Below the pieces are notes generated by a model. The model was not told the origin of the DNA. It was given only the letters and a program-made list of their open reading frames with translations, and searched no databases. Made by a program: the position numbers and the translations under genes. Source: Deltaproteobacteria bacterium (GTDB taxonomy: Bacteria > Desulfobacterota > DSM-4660 > Desulfatiglandales > Desulfatiglandaceae). From it: a stretch of DNA of 16,431 nucleotides. This document shows positions 1-6,369 of this stretch, piece by piece. The stretch covers positions 1-16,431 of the forward strand of contig JABGPV010000100.1 in the NCBI GenBank assembly GCA_018644785.1. The letters run 5' to 3'. Within the stretch, counting starts at the first letter, position 1. Every line of letters starts with the position of its first letter.

Positions 1-365
1 TCTTGAATTTCCAGGAACGAATCACGAAAATCTTTGGCAAAGAGATGAAATACCTCGGCTCTGAGCAACCTGAACGTTTGGTCCTCCCCAAATTGCAGGG
101 GAGCGCTCTTAATGAACGGGTTAGACGATCTGGATGATGAGTGATGGTGACGAAAAATAATAACGTAGGCTTATGATTTTACTCACGATTCAAACAAACG
201 ATAGAGTGCCAAGATCCTTTCGAGGAATCGCCCGGAATAGAGACCGCAAGATGATGAAAGGATGAATCCGCCGCCTTGGGAAAGAGAATGCAGTCGCTCT
301 CCCAGGTTTTCAAGATCGCCGAAAATTCCGGAATTTTAAACAATATTCAGTTTTCTTTTTTCTTA
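1..365. other. Left-edge stretch without a confident gene
   Basis: No recognisable gene lies here. One plus-strand frame is open from the window edge to a TGA at 135-137 (about 44 codons, reading ...QERITKIFGKEMKYLG...). It could be the 3' end of a gene that begins outside the window, but I do not recognise it. From 138 to 365 no frame of useful length is open. A perfect 16-bp palindrome, AAAATTCCGGAATTTT, sits at 322-337 just beyond the stop of the minus-strand operon. As RNA it gives only a 6-bp AU-rich stem, so it is a weak terminator at best. Confidence 0.5.
3..137 (+). CDS. Possible 3' end of an unrecognised gene cut by the window edge
   Basis: The frame is open from base 3 to a TGA at 135-137, with 44 codons visible and no start needed if the gene begins upstream. 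The visible peptide is charged and globular-looking, with segments such as ITKIFGKEMKYLGSEQPERL. I recognise no family. The only support is the absence of stops and unremarkable codon use, which a stretch this short can show by chance. If real, it is transcribed towards the end of the branched-chain operon. Confidence 0.2.
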   Translation: MNFQERITKIFGKEMKYLGSEQPERLVLPKLQGSALNERVRRSG

Positions 366-1172
366 TTACCGGTAAAGCTCAGGCCGCCTTTTGGGAAGAA
401 AGTATTTCATTCGGTGTTGCCTGATGCTTTTCAAGTTTTCGCCTTTTAGCACCGCGAAGAGGACCTTTTCCTCTTTTCCCTGGAATCCTTCCATCAACCT
501 GCCGTCAGGCCCCAGCACCAGGGCAACCCCTGGAAACGACAAGCCTGTACCATTTTCACCCACCGGGTTGCAGGCCGCCACAAAAACGCCATTATCAAAG
601 GCCCGGGCCGGAAGGTGCCGCATCCAACTCTCAAATTTTTCTAAAGGGTCGCTTCGGGGTGACGCATGGGGTATCAGCAGAAGATCCGCCCCCGAAAGGG
701 CCATTTTCGTGCTGATCTCCGGGAAATGCGCCTCATAACAGAGTTGCAGGCCAAAACACCAGTCGCCGTAAACAAACACACCGAGGGTTTCTCCCGCGTC
801 ATAGATTTCGCTCTCTGTGGGAGACAGGTGCGTCTTGCGGTATATGCCGATCAGACCTTCGGGACCGGTGATCAGCTGCGCAATGTAAGGTTTATTGCCG
901 CCGGAATTTTCAATGAACCCGACAACCAGCACCATTTTCATATCTTGGCCCATTTGAATCAAACGATCCATAATTTGGACAGTGTCTTGGGCGGTGCAAT
1001 GCTTCTCGGGCTCTTTCATGGCGTAGCCCGTGGCTGCGGACTCAGGAAAGCAGATCATGTGAGCGCCTTCCCGAGCCGCTGTTTCGACCCACTGCGCAAT
1101 TCGATCCAGGTTCCCTTTAATATCGCCCAGGACCGAATGCATGCAGACAATGGCAATTTTAAGATCAATCAT
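366..1172 (-). CDS. Carbon-nitrogen hydrolase (nitrilase superfamily amidase)
   Basis: A 268-residue protein of the nitrilase/omega-amidase superfamily, which hydrolyses amide or nitrile C-N bonds through a Glu-Lys-Cys triad. All three positions are visible: E44 in CFPES, K113 in YRKTHL, and C145 in QLCYEAHFPE. Length fits a single-domain cytosolic enzyme, and I see no signal peptide. The ATG lies inside the ilvC stop (ATGA overlap at 1169-1172), so translation is probably coupled to ilvC and this is the last gene of the operon. The substrate cannot be read from sequence. The closest general types are omega-amidase and N-carbamoyl- or ureidopropionase-like enzymes. Its location suggests a job tied to amino or keto acid metabolism, such as deamidating a transamination by-product, but that is inference. 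I see no strong terminator after the stop. Confidence 0.9.
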   Translation of the reverse strand: MIDLKIAIVCMHSVLGDIKGNLDRIAQWVETAAREGAHMICFPESAATGYAMKEPEKHCTAQDTVQIMDRLIQMGQDMKMVLVVGFIENSGGNKPYIAQLITGPEGLIGIYRKTHLSPTESEIYDAGETLGVFVYGDWCFGLQLCYEAHFPEISTKMALSGADLLLIPHASPRSDPLEKFESWMRHLPARAFDNGVFVAACNPVGENGTGLSFPGVALVLGPDGRLMEGFQGKEEKVLFAVLKGENLKSIRQHRMKYFLPKRRPELYR

Positions 1173-2221
1173 TCGTTTCGGTTTTCCGGTCTCAGAGAGC
1201 GAACCGCCTTACCGGCCCGCCACATCTCAGATTCCCTGATTTCCATGAGTTCCTGATCCAGTCGATCCCGATAGTCGTCCCGGCTATTGGCCTCCAAGAC
1301 AATCTGCGCTTCCCTTCCGGATTTAACGCTGTCATAGAGCTCGTCAAATACGGGGACCACCGCTTCCTTAAATTTTCCACTCCAGTCCAGTGCGCCTCGC
1401 TGGGCGGTGGTGCTGCAATTGCCAAACATCCAGTCCATGCCGTTTTCCGCAACAAGGCGAATCAGAGATTGCGTGAGTTCTTCAACGGTTTCGTTGAAGG
1501 CTTCGCTGGGGCTGTGCCCATGTTTGCGAAGGACATTATATTGAGCTTCCATCACACCGGCAAGGCACCCCATCAACACCCCCCGTTCACCGGTTAAATC
1601 GCTGTATACCTCTTTTTCAAAAGTGGTGGGGAACAGATACCCGGAACCAATGGCCACACCCAGGGCCAGGGTCCGCTCACGGGCATGACCCGTGTAGTCC
1701 TGAAAAACAGCATAACTGGAGTTGATGCCGCTGCCGGCCAGAAAATTTCTGCGAACGGTTTTTCCGGATCCCTTGGGGGCCACCAGTATCACATCCACAT
1801 CATCGGGTGGCACAATTCCCGTCTGGTCCTTGTAGGTGATGGCAAAACCGTGAGAAAAATAAAGGGCATCGCCTGAATTCAGACAGGTCTTAATCATGGG
1901 CCATGTGGCCACCTGACCGGCATCGGAGACCAGATACTGAATCACCGTCGCGCGCTTTGCCGCTTCTTCCAGAGGGAATAGGGTTTCTCCCGGTACAAAG
2001 CCATCCGCCACAGCACGATCCCAGGATGGGCCTCCCTCACGCTGCCCCACAATCACTTTAAACCCGTTGTCTTTCATGTTTAGGGCCTGCCCCGGCCCCT
2101 GAACTCCGTACCCCAACACAGCAATAGTCTCATTTTCCAGAACCTTCTGTGCTTTCTCAAGGCTGAATTCCTCGGAGGTGATCACCTCTTCAACCGTGCC
2201 GCCAAAATCAATCTTCGCCAT
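1169..2221 (-). CDS. ilvC: Ketol-acid reductoisomerase, yeast-like class I
   Basis: Converts acetolactate or acetohydroxybutyrate to the dihydroxy acid using NAD(P)H and Mg2+, the second common step of valine and isoleucine synthesis. It has 350 residues. The Rossmann loop GYGVQGPGQ is at 38-46. Catalytic and metal residues are H124 (FSHGF), K150 (APKGSG), D208 and E212 (SDLTGER), E244 and E248 (FNETVEE), and S270 (NCS). The cofactor-loop region GQREGGPSW, and the stretches GINSSYAV, GHSPSEAFNETVEE and LRPEN, resemble yeast mitochondrial Ilv5 more than the E. coli long form or the common short bacterial form. The start has GGAG about 8 nt upstream and lies 12 nt after ilvN. The stop overlaps the next gene's ATG. 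Confidence 0.96.
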   Translation of the reverse strand: MAKIDFGGTVEEVITSEEFSLEKAQKVLENETIAVLGYGVQGPGQALNMKDNGFKVIVGQREGGPSWDRAVADGFVPGETLFPLEEAAKRATVIQYLVSDAGQVATWPMIKTCLNSGDALYFSHGFAITYKDQTGIVPPDDVDVILVAPKGSGKTVRRNFLAGSGINSSYAVFQDYTGHARERTLALGVAIGSGYLFPTTFEKEVYSDLTGERGVLMGCLAGVMEAQYNVLRKHGHSPSEAFNETVEELTQSLIRLVAENGMDWMFGNCSTTAQRGALDWSGKFKEAVVPVFDELYDSVKSGREAQIVLEANSRDDYRDRLDQELMEIRESEMWRAGKAVRSLRPENRNE

Positions 2222-2233
2222 TTTTTCTGCTCC

Positions 2234-2734
2234 TTATTTTCTTTTTTCACGAGGCAGTGCAATCGTACCCGTCCTCGCAATCTCTTTAATTCCAATGGGC
2301 CTGAGCAACCCCAGGATCGCTTCAATTTTGTCCAGATCTCCGGTGACCTCCAGGGTATAGTATTCCGACCCCACGTCCACCACTCTTCCCCTGAAAATAT
2401 CCGTGATTCGTAGTATTTCAGCCCGATGTTCGGGTTTGGCCCTGACTTTGATGAGCGCCAGATCCCGTTGAACGAAAGGTGTATCTGTAAAGTCCACCAC
2501 CTTGATGACATTGATCAGTTTGTTTAATTGCTTTTGGATCTGTTCAATGACACCCATATCTCCGCATGTAACCAATGTAATTCTTGACACATCGGCCTCC
2601 GCGGTTTCAGCCACGCAAAGGCTTTCGATATTGAACCCCCTGCCGCTGAAAAGCCCTGCAATCCGGCTCAAGACGCCGGGCTGGTTTTCCACCATCAGAG
2701 ACAGAATATGTTTTTCAGCATTTTTCTGATTCAT
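2234..2734 (-). CDS. ilvN: Acetolactate synthase small (regulatory) subunit
   Basis: The regulatory partner of IlvB, which usually confers valine feedback inhibition. It has 166 residues, typical of the long IlvN/IlvH form. An N-terminal ACT domain covers about residues 9-80, containing HILSLMVENQPGVLSRIAGLFSGRGFNIESL, here quoted only as HILSLMVENQPGVLSRI then GRGFNIESL. A C-terminal ACT-like domain starts near residue 90 and includes EYYTLEVTGDLDKIEA. GGAG stands 5 nt before the ATG. The 41-nt gap after ilvB holds a small tandem 7-mer, GCTAACC twice plus GCT (2757-2773 on the plus strand). Paired with ilvB upstream and ilvC downstream, as in many operons. Confidence 0.95.
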   Translation of the reverse strand: MNQKNAEKHILSLMVENQPGVLSRIAGLFSGRGFNIESLCVAETAEADVSRITLVTCGDMGVIEQIQKQLNKLINVIKVVDFTDTPFVQRDLALIKVRAKPEHRAEILRITDIFRGRVVDVGSEYYTLEVTGDLDKIEAILGLLRPIGIKEIARTGTIALPREKRK

Positions 2735-2775
2735 ACATTCTCCTCGGATACCAACGGCTAACCGCTAACCGCTTT

Positions 2776-4461
2776 TTATACCAACAACATTTCCGTAATA
2801 GGCGCCCCCGCCGGAACCATTGGGTAAACATTTTCCTCTTTTTCCACCTTAAATTCCATAATCACGGTCCGGGGTGTGGAAAGCCCTTCACGGAGGACCG
2901 GTTCAACCTCCTCAGGCCGGGTGGCACGCAATCCCACGGCGCCGTAGGCCTCTGCCAGCTTCAGGAAATCAGGGGCATGTTCCATGCAGGTTCCGGCGTA
3001 GCACCTGTCGTAAAAGAGTTCCTGCCACTGTCTTACCATCCCCAGATACTGATTGTTGAGGATGACAACCTTGACGGGGAGCCCGTATTGAACGGCTGTG
3101 GCCAGTTCTTGAATATTCATTTGAATGCTACCATCGCCCGCAATATCCACCACCACCTTGTCCGGGCAGGCCATTTGAGCGCCGATGGCGGCAGGCAAGC
3201 CGAAACCCATACACCCAAGCCCCCCTGACGTAATAAAGCAGTTGGGCCGATCAAAATGATAATACTGGGCCGCCCACATCTGGTTCTGCCCCACTTCCGT
3301 GGTGATAATGGCTTCACCTTTTGTGAGCCGGTGGAGTGTCTCAACCACATATTGGGGCTTGATCACATCCGTCTGCCGATAATCCAGCTTCTTGGTGCTC
3401 TTCCACTCTCCGATTTGATCAAACCAGGCGCCCCGCGAACCATTAAAAACACCTTCCACCTGAGCGCTTATCAGTTCGTTCAGCATTTTCAGTGTCTCAC
3501 TGCAATCACCGACCACGGGAATGGCCACGGGAATGTTCTTTCGAATGGAGGTGGGATCAATATCAATATGCACAATTTTGGCTTTTGGCGCAAATGCGTC
3601 TATTTTGCCGGTCACCCGGTCATCAAAACGGACCCCGATGGCAATCATCAGATCGCAGTTTCCAGAAGCCATATTGGCACGATAGGTGCCGTGCATCCCG
3701 ATCATGCCCAGCCATTTGGGCGTTTCCGTGGGAAACGCCCCCAAGCCCATGAGGGTCGTGGTCACTGGGGATTCGATGGCTTCGGCAAACTTCTTCAATT
3801 CACCAGCCGCCTTTGAAAGGATGACCCCCCCGCCCGCCAGGATTAAAGGCCGCTTGGCCTTTTTGATCAATTCCACCACTTTTCCCAGTTGCCGCACATT
3901 GGGTTTGTAATTGGGCTGGTAAGATTTCAGTTTGACTGATTTGGCCGGTTCAAAATCCGTTTTTAAGGCCATCATGTCCTTCGGCAGATCCACCAGCACC
4001 GGCCCCGGCCGACCGCTTCTGGCGATATGGAAGGCCTCACGAATGGTTCTGGCCAGATCCTCAATCTTTGTAATCAGATAGTTGTGTTTGGTGCAGGGCC
4101 GGGTAATCCCCACAATATCTACCTCTTGAAACGCATCGTTTCCAATCAGCCCGGTGGGCACCTGCCCCGTGAACAGGACAAGGGGAATTGAATCCGCATG
4201 GGCCGTGGCAATGCCACTGACCGTATTGGTGGCGCCCGGCCCGGACGTCACCAGACAGACGCCGACCTTGCCCGAAGCCCTGGCATATCCATCCGCCGCA
4301 TGGACAGCTCCCTGCTCATGACGGACCAGGATATGCTTGAAATCCGTTTTCACCAAGGCATCGTAAATATCGATAACAGCCGCCCCGGGATAGCCGAAAA
4401 TGGTATCCACGCCTTCATCTTTCAAAGCTTTAAGAAATATTTCAGTTCCTGTGAGTTTAAT
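2776..4461 (-). CDS. ilvB: Acetolactate synthase large (catalytic) subunit with an apparent ATT start
   Basis: A TPP-, FAD- and Mg-dependent enzyme that condenses pyruvate with pyruvate or 2-oxobutyrate. With the proposed start it has 561 residues. Visible are the N-terminal TPP glutamate E49 (RHEQGAVHAADGYARASG), the central FAD region, and the C-terminal TPP motif from GDGS at 442 to NN near 470. The first conventional in-frame start is TTG at 4425, but it has no ribosome binding site and would remove part of the first helix. The family-typical N-terminus KLTGTEIFLKALKDEGVDTI is encoded upstream, beginning with ATT at 4459-4461. That ATT is 5 nt after AAGGGGGTG, a near-ideal Shine-Dalgarno. 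In-frame codons further upstream contain no ATG, GTG or TTG before a TAA stop. Initiation at ATT is therefore my best reading; a sequencing error or a recent ATG-to-ATT change is the alternative. Confidence 0.93.
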   Translation of the reverse strand: MKLTGTEIFLKALKDEGVDTIFGYPGAAVIDIYDALVKTDFKHILVRHEQGAVHAADGYARASGKVGVCLVTSGPGATNTVSGIATAHADSIPLVLFTGQVPTGLIGNDAFQEVDIVGITRPCTKHNYLITKIEDLARTIREAFHIARSGRPGPVLVDLPKDMMALKTDFEPAKSVKLKSYQPNYKPNVRQLGKVVELIKKAKRPLILAGGGVILSKAAGELKKFAEAIESPVTTTLMGLGAFPTETPKWLGMIGMHGTYRANMASGNCDLMIAIGVRFDDRVTGKIDAFAPKAKIVHIDIDPTSIRKNIPVAIPVVGDCSETLKMLNELISAQVEGVFNGSRGAWFDQIGEWKSTKKLDYRQTDVIKPQYVVETLHRLTKGEAIITTEVGQNQMWAAQYYHFDRPNCFITSGGLGCMGFGLPAAIGAQMACPDKVVVDIAGDGSIQMNIQELATAVQYGLPVKVVILNNQYLGMVRQWQELFYDRCYAGTCMEHAPDFLKLAEAYGAVGLRATRPEEVEPVLREGLSTPRTVIMEFKVEKEENVYPMVPAGAPITEMLLV

Positions 4462-4466
4462 AGTAA

Positions 4467-4475
4467 CACCCCCTT
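4467..4475 (-). promoter_or_regulatory. Strong ribosome binding site that decides the ilvB start
   Basis: On the minus strand this reads AAGGGGGTG. It can pair with the 16S 3' end over nine positions, counting one G-U. The spacing to the ATT at 4461 is 5 nt from the last base (7 nt from the G run), which is optimal. The G run can also pair with CCCCT at 4480-4484, part of the adjacent palindrome, through a 5-bp stem with an ACAAA loop. Confidence 0.6.
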
Positions 4476-4477
4476 TT

Positions 4478-4505
4478 GTAGGGGCGAATAATTATTCGCC
4501 CGTAC
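4478..4505. repeat. 28-bp near-perfect palindrome between leuD and ilvB
   Basis: The core GGGCGAATAATTATTCGCCC (4482-4501) is a perfect 20-bp palindrome. It extends to GTA...TAC on both sides with one mismatched pair, for 28 bp in total. It lies in the 54-nt gap between leuD and ilvB, so it will form a hairpin in the operon mRNA. No T-run follows on the transcribed strand, so it is not a terminator. Similar GGGGCGAAT/ATTCGCCCC palindromes recur as interspersed repeats in several environmental bacteria (recollection, not checked). Confidence 0.75.
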
Positions 4506-4515
4506 TCAGAAAAAA

Positions 4516-5016
4516 TCATTTTGAATCCCGGGCCTGCTGTTTTATGTATGGCACCAGACCGCCGCATTCCAACATTGCCCGCATAAATGGCGGCAGGGGC
4601 ATGGCCTTGATGGCCTTACCGTTCGCTTCGTTTCGAATTTCCCCTGAAGCGAGATCGACAGTGATCCGGTCGCCTTCCTCAATGAAATCCTGTTCCATGG
4701 ACGCTTCCAGAATGGGGAGACCGATGTTAAACGCGTTTCGATAAAAAATCCTGGCAAAACTTCTGGCGATAACACAGCCGATACCCGCCGCCTTGATGGC
4801 GATGGGCGCATGTTCTCTCGAAGACCCGCAACCGAAATTTTCACCGGCGACAATGATCCCTCCCGATTTCGCTTTCATTGCAAAATCAGGCCTCAGGTCC
4901 GAAAAACAGTTTTTTGCCAATTCATCTTTGTCCGATACATTTAAGAATCTGGCGGGAATAATCAAATCCGTGTCGATATGATCCCCGAATTTCCAGACGC
5001 TGCCTTTCAGTTTCAT
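4516..5016 (-). CDS. leuD: 3-isopropylmalate dehydratase small subunit
   Basis: The swivelling-domain partner of LeuC in isomerising 2-isopropylmalate to 3-isopropylmalate, and probably citramalate to 3-methylmalate for the CimA route. It has 166 residues, the short archaeal-type LeuD that pairs with a LeuC of about 420 residues. Visible motifs are the start KLKGSVWKFGDHIDTDLIIPARF (quoted as GDHIDTDLIIPARF), and NFGCGSSREHAP near residues 59-70, which binds substrate. The ATG at 5016 is preceded by GGAGG, but with a long spacing of about 13 nt. It lies 73 nt after leuC and 54 nt before ilvB. Confidence 0.95.
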   Translation of the reverse strand: MKLKGSVWKFGDHIDTDLIIPARFLNVSDKDELAKNCFSDLRPDFAMKAKSGGIIVAGENFGCGSSREHAPIAIKAAGIGCVIARSFARIFYRNAFNIGLPILEASMEQDFIEEGDRITVDLASGEIRNEANGKAIKAMPLPPFMRAMLECGGLVPYIKQQARDSK

Positions 5017-5055
5017 GTGTTTATATTATCCTCCAAGCCATTTCAGAGATTTTTA

Positions 5056-5102
5056 ATCAAAGTTTTTTGGGCAATCAAAGTTTCTTGGGTCAAAGTTCTT
5101 CC
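5056..5102. repeat. Three imperfect tandem copies around the leuC stop codon
   Basis: On the plus strand TCAAAGTT occurs at 5057, 5075 and 5090, followed by TTTTGGG, TCTTGGG and CTTCC respectively. On the coding (minus) strand this is (A)GAAACTTTGA-like text repeated three times. The first copy carries the leuC stop codon TGA. Spacings are 18 and 15 nt. It looks like a small duplication of the leuC 3' end that filled the leuC-leuD gap. Confidence 0.6.
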
Positions 5103-6349
5103 GGACCGCCGATCCGGCCCAGGACCGCAGAGGCGGCCGCGACCGCCGGACCCGCCAGATAAACCTCACTCTCGCTGTGGCCCATACGACCGATAAAATT
5201 CCGGTTGGTGGTGGACAAGGCCTTTTCCCCTTTGGCCAGGATTCCCAGATGCCCCCCCAGGCATGGGCCGCAACTGGGGGGACCGATGACCGCACCGGCA
5301 TCCAGCAATATTTCAAAAATCCCTTCCTTCATGGCCTCCTTGTAAATGGCAGGGGATCCCGGGATGACGATCAGCCGGGTTTTTTTGGCAGCTTTGCGCC
5401 CTTTCAAAATATCGGCCGCTGCCCTTAAGTCTTTCATTCGACCATTGGTGCAGGAACCGATAAAGACCTGGTTCAGGGGTACCGTATCCATGGAAGAAAT
5501 GGGCAATACATTGTCCGGAGAGTGGGGGCAGGCCACCTGGGGTTCAACTTCACCCACATCAATTTCAACGACTTCATCATATTGAGCGTCCAAATCGCTT
5601 TTCCAGTAAACCCCTTCCCGGTCTGTCCTTCCCGCCAGATAGGATCGCAACTGATCATCGGGTTCAAAAATGCCGTTCTTGGCCCCTGCCTCCACAGCCA
5701 TATTGGCCATGGTAAAGCGATCATCCATATGCAGATCCGTTACAGCACTTCCCGTAAACTCCAGAGTTTTATACCGGGCGCCCTGAACCCCCAGCCGCCC
5801 GATGGTAAACAGAATCAGATCCTTTCCGCCGATCCACGGGCCCGGTTTCCCCTCATAGACCACCTTAATGGCCTCAGGGACCTTGAGCCAGGTTTGACCC
5901 GTGACCATAATGGCCCCCAGGTCGGTACTGCCGACCCCTGCGGAGAAAGCGCCCATGGCCCCATAGGTACAGGTATGACTATCCGCTCCGATGACGAGAT
6001 CCCCCGGCACCACAAGGCCTTTTTCCGGCAGGATCACATGCTCTATCCCTGCTTCCCCCACTCTGAAATAGTGTTTGATATCATATTGATAGGCGAATTC
6101 CTCCATGATTTTTGCCTGCTGGGCGGAAGGGATATCCTTGTTGGGAACAAAGTGGTCCGGCACAAGGGCGACTTTTTCCCGGTCAAAAACCCGGTTAGCC
6201 CCCAGTTGATGGAACACCTCAATGGCCAGGGGGGCGGTAATATCGTTGGCCAAGGCCAGATCCACCTGAACCTGGACAAGTTCTCCCGGGCAAACTGATG
6301 ACTTCCCCGCATGTGCCGCGAGAATTTTTTCCGTGATGGTCATGCTCAT
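5090..6349 (-). CDS. leuC: 3-isopropylmalate dehydratase large subunit (archaeal-type LeuC)
   Basis: An aconitase-family [4Fe-4S] enzyme subunit of 419 residues, the length of the archaeal-type LeuC/homoaconitase group rather than the 466-residue E. coli type. Iron-sulfur ligands are visible: C300 (GSCTNGR), and C360 and C363 (PPSCGPCLGG). The motif GADSHTCTYGAMGAFSAGVG near residues 121-140 contributes to the active site. The ATG at 6349 has AGGAGG about 10 nt upstream and is 20 nt after leuA. A second in-frame ATG two codons later is possible. In this operon it probably serves both the leucine and the CimA isoleucine route, since LeuCD of this class can act on both 2-isopropylmalate and citramalate (family knowledge). 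Confidence 0.95.
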   Translation of the reverse strand: MSMTITEKILAAHAGKSSVCPGELVQVQVDLALANDITAPLAIEVFHQLGANRVFDREKVALVPDHFVPNKDIPSAQQAKIMEEFAYQYDIKHYFRVGEAGIEHVILPEKGLVVPGDLVIGADSHTCTYGAMGAFSAGVGSTDLGAIMVTGQTWLKVPEAIKVVYEGKPGPWIGGKDLILFTIGRLGVQGARYKTLEFTGSAVTDLHMDDRFTMANMAVEAGAKNGIFEPDDQLRSYLAGRTDREGVYWKSDLDAQYDEVVEIDVGEVEPQVACPHSPDNVLPISSMDTVPLNQVFIGSCTNGRMKDLRAAADILKGRKAAKKTRLIVIPGSPAIYKEAMKEGIFEILLDAGAVIGPPSCGPCLGGHLGILAKGEKALSTTNRNFIGRMGHSESEVYLAGPAVAAASAVLGRIGGPEEL

Positions 6350-6369
6350 TGGATCATTACCTCCTGAAT

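Noticed and set aside
322..337. AAAATTCCGGAATTTT as the operon terminator
   Set aside because: The stem would be 6 bp, AU-rich, with a 4-nt loop. It is too weak to call.
3256..3816. 186-codon plus-strand ORF
   Set aside because: It is antisense to ilvB, a shadow of a strongly conserved gene.
4478..4505. 28-bp palindrome as a terminator between leuD and ilvB
   Set aside because: No T-run follows on the minus strand, and ilvB needs upstream transcription because no promoter is visible in the gap.
5522..6298. 258-codon plus-strand ORF
   Set aside because: It is fully antisense to leuC, which has clear motifs. It is a shadow frame with no protein family resemblance.
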